Assembly (NCBI GenBank): GCA_014281115.1
Contig: JACONQ010000014.1
Location: 620,001-684,000, forward strand
Direction: 5' to 3'
DNA: 64,000 nucleotides
DNA from: Laburnicola sp. R22_1
Lineage: Eukaryota; Ascomycota; Dothideomycetes; Pleosporales; Didymosphaeriaceae
In this document: piece by piece, positions 54,901 to 64,000 of the stretch
How the letters are laid out: the number at the start of each line of letters is the position of its first letter
Numbering within the stretch: position 1 is the first letter of the stretch
Program-made: the position numbers and the translations under genes
The notes under the pieces: model-generated
What the model was told of the DNA's origin: nothing
What the model saw: the letters and a program-made list of their open reading frames with translations, nothing else
Databases searched by the model: none

Positions 54901-56589
54901 ATCTCAACAACATGATCCGGAGACCCGTATCGTTCTTCGATTCTCCAGGACACTCTGCTGGCTCATTGACGTCTAAAGTTAGCAGTGACTCGGAACAGCT
55001 TCAGCAACTCATGGGTCTCGAGATGTCTGCGGCGGCCGTTGCTTTCGTCAATCTTTTCGGATCTACCATTATTGCATTCTTCTATGGATGGAAGCTGACG
55101 CTAGTCGCTCTCTTCGCCGCTTTGCCTCCAATCCTTGCTGCCGGTTGGATGCGTCTCAGCCTGGAGATGAAGTTTGAGAAAATGAACGCTGCTGTGTTCA
55201 AAGAGAGCTCGCAGTTTGGAACAGAGGCCGTCGGCGCATTCAGGACGGTCCTTTCGCTCATCATGGAGGACATGATCAGTGACAGATACCAGAATCTGCT
55301 GCGGACGCATGTCAAGAAGGCCTTTAGTGATGCAAAGGTCAACACGATCGTCTATGCCATTTCAGACAGTGTTGATCTAGCTTGCATGGCCCTGACATTT
55401 TGGTAAGATTGTCCTTGGGCAGTGCTCTCCAACGCCGCCAATAATTAACCGCACTAGGTACGGAGGCACCCTTCTTGCGTCCTACGAATACAACCTAATG
55501 GACTTCTTCGTCATCCAGATGGCCATTGTTCAAGGCGCCGTCGCAGCCGGAACATGGTTCGCATTCGCGCCCAGCAAGTCACCCCCTCCCTCTTCTTAAT
55601 CCCCAGGCTAACACTCACCACAGACATTGCCCAAGCCACCGGCGCCGCAAACCGCATCATCAGCCTCCGCCCTTCCTCTTCCGACCCGCCTCCCACCTAT
55701 GCCCCCCTCGAACCCTCACCCTCAGGCCCAGCCATCGAATTCCGCTCCGTGAATTTCACCTACACTTCGCGCCCCACCCCCGTGCTAAACAACCTCACCC
55801 TCTCGATCCAACCAGGCCAATTTGCAGCCCTAGTAGGCGCTTCCGGCTGCGGCAAATCAACGACAATATCGCTGCTCGAGCGCTTCTACGACGCCACCTC
55901 GGGCACCATCTCCTACAACGGCCAAGACATCACAAGCCTCGACCCCGAAGTCTACAGGCAAGAAATCAGCCTGGTGAGCCAAGAGCCCACGCTATACGAG
56001 GGCACGATCCTGGACAACGTCGCGCTGTCCGTAGACGCGGCTACCACGGCTCAAGTCCACGCCGCGTGTGCGGACGCTCAGATCCACGACTTTATTACTT
56101 CGCTCCCGGATGGGTATTCCACGCGTCTCGGGCCCAAGGGTAAGAATATGCGGTGCTCCTTTCTTCCCCTTCTCCGGTTATTAACACCACCACCCATGCA
56201 GGCATGTCCCTCTCCGGCGGCCAAAAACAGCGCCTCTCCCTCGCGCGCGCGCTCCTCCGCCGCCCAAAGCTCCTCCTCCTAGACGAAGCAACCTCCTCGC
56301 TAGACAGCGAGTCTGAAAACCTGGTCCAAGAAGCCATTGAGCGCGCAGCCGGCGAAGGAAGCAGAACCGTGATCGCGGTCGCGCATCGCCTAGCGACGAT
56401 CCAGAAGGCGGATGTTATTTTCGTGCTGGGTGGGGGCCGCGTGCTGGAGAGCGGGGATCATCAGGCGCTGTTGAGGAAGAAGGGTGTGTATTGGCAGATG
56501 GTGAGTAAGGGGGTTTGGGGTGTTGTGTGTGCTGTGGAGATTGCTGCTAACTTTTGGTGTAGTGTCAGGCTCAGGCTTTGGATCGGTGA
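51971..56589 (+). CDS. ABCB-type full ABC transporter (P-glycoprotein-like)
   Basis: Ten exons encode 1342 residues: 51971-52159, 52210-52554, 52618-53123, 53250-53749, 53809-54105, 54169-55402, 55458-55573, 55624-56139, 56202-56500 and 56563-56589. Order is TMD1-NBD1-TMD2-NBD2. NBD1 has Walker [10 protein letters not shown], signature [14 protein letters not shown] (across a join), Walker [13 protein letters not shown] and switch AHRLSTI. NBD2 has [37 protein letters not shown] and AHRLATI. NBD1 carries an extra charged segment of about 60 residues (KEMTADK... [12 protein letters not shown]... EEEEEEVDL) between the Walker A helix and GGMDLGKVD. The seventh intron (55574-55623) needs a GC-AG splice. 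All ATP-site residues look intact, so it should be an active plasma- or vacuolar-membrane exporter of lipophilic compounds. A link to the PKS is possible but unproven. Confidence 0.9.
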
Positions 56590-57176
56590 TGCGGAGTGGT
56601 GGTGGTGGTGGTGCTCTCTTGCTTTTCTTTTCCTCTCTTTCCTTTCCTTCCTTAGCATTTCTTTTGTCTTGCACAACTTTAATCTGCTTCAACCGTAGTG
56701 GTGCTCTCTTGCTTTTGCCTTTCCTTCCTTATCATCTCTGTTGTCCCGCACAACTCTACTCGGCTTCAACATAAAACTGTACTTGTACACTCTCATACCG
56801 TGTTCTTTCGCCGTCTCAGTCAAATAACTAGACACATATAACCATGCCCTACACTCATCCAACAGAGGAGACCCCTCGAAGTACTTAGTTAGACCCAATG
56901 AATACAATCGACTCAGTAGACTTTCTTCACACATAACAGCCTTAAGCCTACATTCCTCACCCATTTCATGCAACTATACGCAACTCAGCCCCATCTTCCA
57001 CATCACAGCATGTTCGATCAACGTGTGCCCATACACCGAGTTAGTATACGTACTGTAGCAAACCCGAGCCCAGTCTCTCAGGCAAGATAAACCGACCCCT
57101 ACACCGCCGACCAAACCTACAAGCCCCCACTCTTCCCCCACCAACCCATCTCTACTCCTACTCCTTAACCTCCGCC
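56590..57176. other. 3' region with imperfect tandem duplication
   Basis: Two pyrimidine-rich copies starting gtggtgctctcttgctttt lie at about 56608-56697 and 56698-56774, directly after the ABC transporter stop and probably within its 3' untranslated region. A GTG microsatellite precedes the first copy. The rest, to 57176, is the convergent 3' side of the rhodanese gene. Confidence 0.5.
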
Positions 57177-57932
57177 TCACTCGGCTCCCCCACTCCCCCC
57201 AACCTCCGGCGGCATCTTCGTCCCCGGCCCCCCCCTCCTCTCCCAATCCAACCAACTCCCCCTATACTCACCCACATTCTCATACCTACACACACACCGT
57301 CAGCCAATCCCCTTTTCACCCCCCCATCCATCCCCCAAAAGATGATACATACCCCGCCTGCTTCGCCAACTGCGCCGCCGCACTACTCCTCACGCCCGCC
57401 TTGCAAAAAAACACCACCATCTTCTCCCTCGGCGGCTTCGCGAAGCCAAACCGATCGAGGAAGTCTTCGTCGCTCAGCAGCAGCGCGTCCGGCTGCGAAG
57501 TGATGGGGATATTGAGGCTGGTCGGGATGCTGTTTGCGGCATACTCGGCGGGTTCGCGCACGTCGATGAGGACGGTGGAGGAGCTGGGGTTTTCGAGGAT
57601 GGAGAGGACCTAGGGAGTTGGGGGGGGGGTGGGTGTTAGTGGCATGTGCGTGGTGAGGAGGAGGTGGTGGTGGTGGTGGGAAGAGGAGGTGGTGGGAAGA
57701 GAGGGTGAGAGGAACATACATCGTCGAATTCGTATACTCTGCTCCGCTTATCCGATGGGAAGCCAGAGACAGAGTGCCACCGAGTCTGCACACCACAGCT
57801 CTGCACCTTCACCACGTCCCGCGCAACCGGTCGGACCGCGCAATGCGAGGGAAACCGAGCCGCCGCCGCCCGCGTCGCGACTGCGTGCGGGGCGCGCAAA
57901 GCGAGCAATTGCACCGCCCTTCTCGAAGCCAT
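57177..57932 (-). CDS. Mitochondrial rhodanese-domain sulfurtransferase
   Basis: Exons 57720-57932, 57353-57609 and 57177-57285, with introns of 110 and 67 bases, encode 192 residues. The N-terminus MASRRAVQLLALRAPHAVAT is Arg/Ala-rich and lacks acids, as in mitochondrial presequences. A single rhodanese domain follows: YEFDDVLSILENPSSSTVLIDVREPAEYAANSIP, LNIPITSQPDALLLSDEDFLDRFGF and the active loop VVFFCKAGVRSSAAAQLAKQAGY, with the persulfide-forming Cys. The C-terminal YENVGEYRGSWLDWERR is the usual ending of this fungal heat-shock-67B2/thiosulfate:glutathione sulfurtransferase-like group. The second intron splits the codon just before YENVGEY. The protein likely transfers sulfane sulfur in mitochondria. 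Confidence 0.88.
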
Positions 57933-58793
57933 ACTTGGAAAAGTAATGTGTCTCGGATCTGCAGCGTCGAAGGTAGAAGAGTGTCAACGTAGATGTGAAA
58001 GGAGACAGGTCCTGGTGTTTGAGTTTGGGAGCTGTTGGCGCATGCAACGGCCTCCTCGGGTCTGGCTGACACTAACGGCCGACGTCACAGTTCGTCAACT
58101 CTTGGCACGTGACGGCAGACGCCCGGGGCCACCCAATTTCACACCCAAGTCCGCGACAGAGGCCAGTTCTACATTCACAATCACACAGGCAATAGGTACC
58201 GCATTTATGGGTATAACTTTAGATTGCCTATAGTGTATCTTCATCAAATCAACCAGATCGTGTTCGTAATGTGTCTCTAGCGGTTTACACCGTTGCCATT
58301 AGACATGCACGATGCATGCCCTTGGTATAGAGAGAGCGAGAGGGAGGAGAGAAAATTTCGTGCGTTTTCCACATCTTGTCCAAGAATTCCAAACATTTCC
58401 ATGCACCAACCAGGAGTCCGTCTCACCACGAATCCGGGTATCGTCTTGCCAGCCCTGGCGTCCAACCCCTTCCAAAACTAAAAGCAAAAACAGAAAACAT
58501 GCAACATCCATAGCAAAAAGCAACAGTAGCAAACTGGTATATTTGTTTTTGCGCCGGGGGAATCATTTCACATCCGCAAAAACTCCTCAAGACAAACAGC
58601 AATGACAAATATAACAAATCCAATAACCGCAAAAGTTCTTAAAGACAATAGAACAACGCAAAGCAGACCAACCGAAGGCTTTTGTAATTCGCCACTGGGG
58701 TATAATTCTTTTGGTTGAGCGTCGCTAGCAGACCGGAGCTGGGGTATTTGTTCGTCATAAAGCCCGGTACAAAATTGAGAAATGGTGTATCGT
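57933..58793. other. Intergenic, 861 bases
   Basis: This holds the upstream region of the rhodanese gene and the 3' flank of the KH-protein gene (both minus strand). Weak overlapping frames only; no gene or repeat was recognised. Confidence 0.45.
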
Positions 58794-61700
58794 TTAACGA
58801 GGAGGGCCAATAGGGCCCGGGTATCCAGATGCAGAATGAGAAGTAGAGGGGCGACCGCTATCAACGGACGCCCGCGGGTCGTACCTGGGGGTGACATCTC
58901 CAGGCGCCGCTGAAGACGAACCAAAGGGAAATTTGCTTTCGAACCGCGGCGTTGGCATCGGCCAACTGTTACTGTGGTGGTGCTCGTCGTCCGCGAGATT
59001 GATACCGCTGTCGTTCCAAGGGTTGCGATATCCGCTTCCCTGGGACTCCAAGCTGGCAAGAGAAGCTTTGGAAGCATTGCTAGAAGCATGCTTGAAGAGG
59101 GAACCGGGAGAGTTCGTGCCGTTCCTACGCGAATTGAACAGAGAGGTAAACGAAGACATGCTGCCTGGCTTGCGGAGTCGATCCAGCATGCCTGGACGAT
59201 CTTCGTCGCCAAAGTGAGAACGAGTGGGGGAGTCGGTGCTGTCAACGGGTGGCTGGGCGTTTTGAAGCAGCTTAGACTCGAAGAATGGCAGGGATTCTTC
59301 GAAAGAATCCGACTTGGGCCGCGGAAGGGCTCCACGGATAGCGTTAGTGTCGAGGCCATGCATGACCAGATGGTTAATCAAGAAGTCCAAGGCGTCCTTG
59401 AGCCCACCAGCATTGTTTCTGGTAAAGCTGAGATGGAGCGTCTCAATCTGCTGTTCCTTTTCGTCAACGGTTTCTGTCTGGACTTCTTTCAAGTGAGCGT
59501 CAACAACATGTTGATCCCTGAGCTTATCGAGAATCTCAGTCTTGAACTCTGCAGAACGCATGTGTTCACCAAGCTCTTTAGAAACAGGGAAGGCGAGGTC
59601 ATGGGTCTCAGGGACCATACCCTATAGCGTGTTAGTCTATTGCTGTGACTTGGAGATGGTAAGGCTTACCAAGAACTCATCGACTGCCAAAGGCACCTGG
59701 TACTCAGGGCCAGAGACAGTGACAATGTCGCTTGCTTCCTCAGTGCTCGGGAAAGTGATCTTGCAATTGAACTTCTTCTCGAGCTCGTCGATCTTGTCTA
59801 GACGGGCAATGAGTTCGCGGTGGTACAGTCGGTTGATATTGATCGTCTCGGAGACAAACTCCGCATCAGCCTTCTCGACCATGTCCATGATTTCCTGCTT
59901 GACCAGATCGAGGTTCTGCGCATTACGTGCAGGCGTACGACAGATGACGTTATCCACCTTGATGTCATCTTCCTCCTTGCCGAAGCCGCCGCGATCCATG
60001 GCGTTTGAGAATTTTACAAAGACCGAATACTTTTTCATGATACGTTGGATGTGTTGACCACCAATACCAATGATGCGCTTGTGATACTGATCCGGCACGT
60101 GGAAGGAGATTGCGGCAGGCATCTCTTGCTCGACGAGGTCAAGACCGTTCTTGGTGGCATCGTACTGAGCACCGCGGACTACAATATAAAAGTTGTACTC
60201 GTTGAAGCCATCAAAGACAATTTGCACACTGCTGTGGCTCATGATCTTGTTGATCTTGCCGTTCTTCTTACCGCTAACGAACTCTTTGTGCTCGTTTGCG
60301 AGCTCAATTTTGACGCTCATATTGTACTGGGACTTCTTCACGAACGGTATGTTGTTGATCACCATCATAGCGGCTTTGACAGCGTCATCGGAGCCATAGA
60401 TGTGGAAGTTCAGCTTCTCAAAGCTGATTTCTGCGCCAGAGTTAATGCAAATATCCGAGAGCATAGCACGCACATCAGCTGCGGTGGGTGGGCGCTGGGT
60501 AGGGTCAGGATGGGTGATGAACCAAGAGGCACTGTAGAATTGACCAGCCTATCATGTCAGTACGCATCCATGCATAAAGGGTTCGCGCATCTTACAAGAG
60601 CCATCAACTCGCGCACAGTGCGCTCGACATGGAGAACGTCTGTGCCCTGGACCCGGACAACACCACGCTGCATGCCCAAGGGGGGCAAGAGAATGTAGGA
60701 GCCGTTGTTCTCAATGATCTTGCGCACCTTGTCGAGGCGTTCCAAGACGATGGCATCTAGCTTGGTGTCCGTCACCATGACGGGCTTTACGAAGACCTTG
60801 GTCGACATGACCAGATCATGAAGACGCTGTTTAGCCCGCAGAATGCATTCCTGGTTTTCGCCAGTGATGTAGATCAGATCATCGGGACGTCTTTGCGCGC
60901 CAGGGGGCGTATAGCCGAAAAGGCGGGGAAAGGGTGGCGGGAAGTAGATGGCGGTTCCTGTGGCAGACTCGATCAACTTGATGTTCTTGCGACCTCGCCC
61001 GCAGATGAGGGTGTGCATGGTCAGCTCTAGCTTCATGGTATCCACGTATCGTTTGAGCTGTGACGAAATTAAATTAGCTCTGTGCGCTAGCTAATCGGTA
61101 CGAACTGCGGGGCAGTAGAACTCACAATCTGGTCGATCATGATGAGCACGCGCGTCTTCGCATGCTCCATGGTCTCCATATCGCCATAGATGGCGCAGCG
61201 TAGGCGCGAGTCCATGCCCGTCTCGAGATTGCCGTTAAAGCTCGCGGACTCGATATCGGGCTGCTTGGGCATCAGCACAAAAATGTCGGCCTTGGTCGTC
61301 TTTGCAATGAGGTCCAGCTGCTGCAGCACTGGGCCGTTGACATGCTGCGAGTCGCGATCGATGATCAGATCCGAGTCGATGTCGACAAACGATGAACGCT
61401 GCTGTGTGTCAGACCATGCTCGACTGAGACGTCCCCGTGCAGCCTACCAATGAGATGGGCGTCGAGTTGAGCACCTTGCAGCGCATCTGGTTCACCGTCT
61501 CCAGCTCCCCCGACAGGCACACGTTGGTGACCAGGGCGCGCAACGGCCCCCGCTGCAGGCCAGGCAGCGGCTTCGACTCGGCAGACACGACCGTGGCCAT
61601 GACGCGCCCCTCGGTCTGCTCGGTGACGCCCCGGCACAGGTCCCGCAGCGTGTCGACATTCTGGGCGTGGACGGGCAGCTTGTGCACGGGGGTGCCCTCA

Positions 61701-61990
61701 GCCGTGCCTTCCGGAAAGGTCCACCGAGCCTTTGCTCCCGGGCTGGCATACATGATGTCGTCGACGTCGGGCCCCGCCAGGTTCGAGGCAAAGGGCACGT
61801 TGAAGGACAGGCTGACCTGGGTGCCCGGGGGGATGACGGGCGACGCCGACGAGGCCGTCGACGGGCGCTTGATGGGCGCTGCGGTGGCGGGCATCTCGTG
61901 ATTCGATCTCGAGAACGGGAAGCCGGCCGAGGGGGCCATCTTCTCCCAGCCGTGACGAGCCTGGCCGGTGAAGTTGGATATCTTGTGCAT
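58794..61990 (-). CDS. Multi-KH-domain RNA-binding protein
   Basis: Five exons (61448-61990, 61126-61401, 60596-61057, 59670-60548, 58794-59621) encode 995 residues. The introns are 46, 68, 47 and 48 bases, all phase 0. KH-type features include LTMHTLICGRGRKNIKLIESATGTAIYFP (GRGR loop), the degenerate repeat RKIIENNGSYILLPPLGMQRGVVRV, and HVPDQYHKRIIGIGGQHIQRIMKKYSVFVKF (a clean GIGG loop). A later repeat, ELIARLDKIDELEKKFNCKITFPSTEEASDIVTVSGPEYQV, follows. The last 200 residues are Ser/Pro/Asn-rich and disordered. The arrangement resembles yeast YLL032C and Bicaudal-C/vigilin-like cytoplasmic proteins that bind mRNA. The specific role is unknown. The acceptor of exon 2 could shift by three bases. 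Confidence 0.82.
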
Positions 61991-63317
61991 AGTGTGGAGC
62001 GGCGCCCTGGGGAGTGAGGCGGGCGGGCGGGCGAGGTGTGATGGAGGAGAGTGAGGGAGACGCGAGGGAAGTCGAGGTCGGTCGCGAGCACGGTGCCCAC
62101 TGATGAGCAGCAGCGGCTAGCCTCTCGCACGCAGCACGCACGGGCCTGGCTGACAGAAACGCAGGCTCCCATCCCATCCGGTGCCTTTGCCCGGCTGGCC
62201 GGAGCCTGGCTGTCTTGCATCGTGCTTCTCTGCCTGCGCTCTCGTCTCACTCAGACTCTCCGCGCTGCGAACGTTGAGATGGGCGCCGAGGCGTCTGTCT
62301 GCAGCGTGTGCTGAGCGCGCGTTTCCGACCCGGCTAGGCACAGCGGGCTCTGGGCTTGATGACCTACCTACACAGCCTCCAGGCCGCCGTGTTGACGGAG
62401 CCACGAACGTTTCACCTGCGGCACGCCCGCAAACGTTTCTGCTACAGCCTCCCATCCCGAAGCGCCAAGCGGGCCACTCCAAGTTCCTTCGTTCGTCGCC
62501 GCGTGCCTGGCCACCGACACACCTCCGGCCCCATTGCCGTGTCACGGCACTCCGAAAATGGCGAGACAGGTGTACAGCGGAGCCTCACGGGCACTGCCGA
62601 CTGTTGCGTCCGACCGCACAAGGGCTGTGTCGTAAGCGAATACTCCACAGCTTTCCCCCGGTAGAGCAAGCCTCCTCAATCACTGTGAATAGTTAAATCA
62701 GAATCCATGGATTACACCTTCTTTCACTTCCTCAACACCCCCTCGTCATCATTACCCACAGACAAACAAGCCGTCCACGGCCTCTCTCCTCTCTCGCAGC
62801 ATCAGACCCGACCAGCCCCATGATGACGACTCCCGCCCACTCATCAAACGCCATCTCTGCAGCTAGCCCTTAGCCCAACTTCTATCGATATCTTGCCGGG
62901 TGCCTCCCGTTGGATACACCTTTCACGCTACTGTCCAGCCAATCCAAAGACATGAGCAACAACTGTGGGATACCGTGATAGATAGCAAGTAAGCCAAATG
63001 CTACTGTGTTTTCAATTTCTGTGCATCTACCGAGCTCTTATGCTCGAACAGCGACCACAATCGGGCGGCCGGAATGGTTACCGCATACTATTCAATCATC
63101 CGTGCCTTCAGAACCACATTACCGTGCCCATCAAACAAGCCCCCCATCAACCCAATACGGCTTCCACGGCAAATGCTACAAATCCAGGTTACGGCCTGAT
63201 TATTACTCAACCATGCCATGTCGCCAAGACTGACCGTTGGCCTGCTATACAATGCGTGCTAGAAACATCTTCAATCATGCCACAGAAGCAACCCATCCTC
63301 CATTCGACCCCTGAATT
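61991..63317. other. Intergenic, about 1.3 kb
   Basis: This is the upstream region of the KH-protein gene, GC-rich to about 62640 and then mixed. The many overlapping frames show no family. The last 600 bases are the 3' flank of the disordered-protein gene. Nothing else was seen. Confidence 0.4.
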
Positions 63318-64000
63318 CTAGTAGCGATAGCTTGTTCGTCGAGGGGCTTCCGTCGCATACCGTTCTTGCACAACTTCGACGGGACGCCCCAGGGCACCTT
63401 CATCCAAAAAAGGCCTCTGCGGCGTCGCAAAAGTGAACCGGCGATCGTCCTGCGCGTCGTGACGAGTGACACTCACTTCACGCAAGCGCGGTGCGGCTAC
63501 ACGAACATGACCAGGTTGGACGCTCTCGTGACGATAATAACCCTCTGGAACCTCGCGCCGAATAACTTCAGGCCGAACACTGTACGCTCGGCTCGGAAGG
63601 TACTCGCGAGGCGGACCCATCTCTTCGTACTGTGCAATGGGTCGTCGTTCGATCATCTCACGCGGGCGATACTCCACCTCCACTGGGCGGTGCGAAACCT
63701 CTCGCCGATAGGGTCGCGTTTCGATGAACTCGGCTTCCGAGGCTTCAACATAACGGCGGGGTGGCGGTGGCATCCTATGAACGTCGCCGTCTTCGTAAAA
63801 CTCAGCACGTGCAGGTACTCGGAGAGCTGGTTCTCGCGTCACCGCACGTTCGTGATAAGGATCAGCCTCAACCCTCCTAGACAGCGCGACCAATTCTTGT
63901 TCATCTGCGGGAGCCGCGAGGTACCTGTTGCCGTATTGATCGACCACGATACGGCGCGGCGGTGGTGCCATGGCTGTCGGAGATTGCGCTCGAGCCAAGT
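63318..64000 (-). CDS. Arg/Pro/Tyr/Glu-rich disordered protein, C-terminal part
   Basis: The frame is open to the window edge; the first in-frame ATG (PTAMAPPPRR) is internal and the upstream codon is TTG, so the start is outside. It contains RRIVVDQYGNRYLAAPADEQ, repeated RxYxE/PPPPRRYVE-like segments and ends APRRTSYRY. The protein is rich in Arg, Pro, Glu and Tyr, with no hydrophobic core, so probably disordered. The RxVVDQYGN(R/K)Y motif recurs in conserved hypothetical proteins of filamentous ascomycetes. No function is known to me. Confidence 0.65.
   Translation of the reverse strand, partial: LARAQSPTAMAPPPRRIVVDQYGNRYLAAPADEQELVALSRRVEADPYHERAVTREPALRVPARAEFYEDGDVHRMPPPPRRYVEASEAEFIETRPYRREVSHRPVEVEYRPREMIERRPIAQYEEMGPPREYLPSRAYSVRPEVIRREVPEGYYRHESVQPGHVRVAAPRLREVSVTRHDAQDDRRFTFATPQRPFLDEGALGRPVEVVQERYATEAPRRTSYRY

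Noticed and set aside
51971..56589. ABC transporter as part of the PKS cluster
   Set aside because: It lies 17 kb from the cluster beyond conserved housekeeping genes; proximity alone does not support a functional link.
1..64000. CRISPR array, rRNA genes or prokaryotic operon signals
   Set aside because: No regularly spaced repeats or rRNA-like sequence were seen, and spliceosomal introns throughout show a eukaryotic nuclear genome.

Overview
The window looks like nuclear DNA of a filamentous ascomycete, most likely a Dothideomycete. Genes are interrupted by short GT-AG introns of about 46-220 bases with CTRAC-like branch sites. There is an Alt a 8/Cla h 8-type mannitol dehydrogenase, a highly reducing polyketide synthase (HR-PKS), a HET-domain protein, and AT-rich decayed sequence with the TAG/TAA-type damage expected of repeat-induced point mutation (RIP). 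All exon joins here were read by eye from splice signals and reading frame; none is backed by transcript data.

Region by region. 1-1.7 kb: the right end of a pogo/Fot1-like DNA transposon, inserted into the 3' end of an F-box-like gene. 2.4-18 kb is mostly intact housekeeping sequence: a small secreted cysteine-rich protein, a class V aminotransferase, a signal-peptide/one-TM protein, a pseudokinase, mannitol dehydrogenase, cyclase-associated protein (CAP/Srv2), a Mak32-like pfkB kinase, a small mitochondrial membrane protein (possible complex I subunit) and mitoribosomal mL44. 18-24.2 kb holds three damaged genes: an APH-family kinase, an O-methyltransferase and an S41 peptidase. Each looks recognisable along its length but carries in-frame stops. 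25-34.6 kb is the core of a secondary-metabolite locus: a 2441-residue HR-PKS (KS-AT-DH-degenerate cMT-ER-KR-ACP) and an intact O-methyltransferase, both on the minus strand. 34.6-44.4 kb is a gene-poor, repeat-rich island with a RIP-like APN2 pseudogene, a purine-nucleoside-phosphorylase-domain (NLR-type) pseudogene, a HET gene, a 695-base foldback element and smaller inverted-repeat elements. 44.4-64 kb returns to conserved genes: a TTC27/Emw1-like TPR protein, a glycine-zipper protein with a Q/Y/G-rich N-terminus, an F-box protein, a full ABCB transporter, a mitochondrial rhodanese, a multi-KH RNA-binding protein and the C-terminal part of a disordered R/P/Y-rich protein.

How the genes fit together. 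The PKS and the adjacent intact O-methyltransferase could make a short O-methylated reduced polyketide. The disabled O-methyltransferase and hydrolase beside them suggest a pathway that is shrinking, or a non-producing allele. The ABC transporter at 52-56.6 kb is a possible exporter but lies 17 kb away with unrelated genes between. The most distinctive mobile-DNA signal is that the pogo-like element at the left end and the foldback element at 42.9-43.6 kb share terminal bases, TA target sites and a 17-base-period subterminal repeat, so they look like an autonomous/non-autonomous pair.
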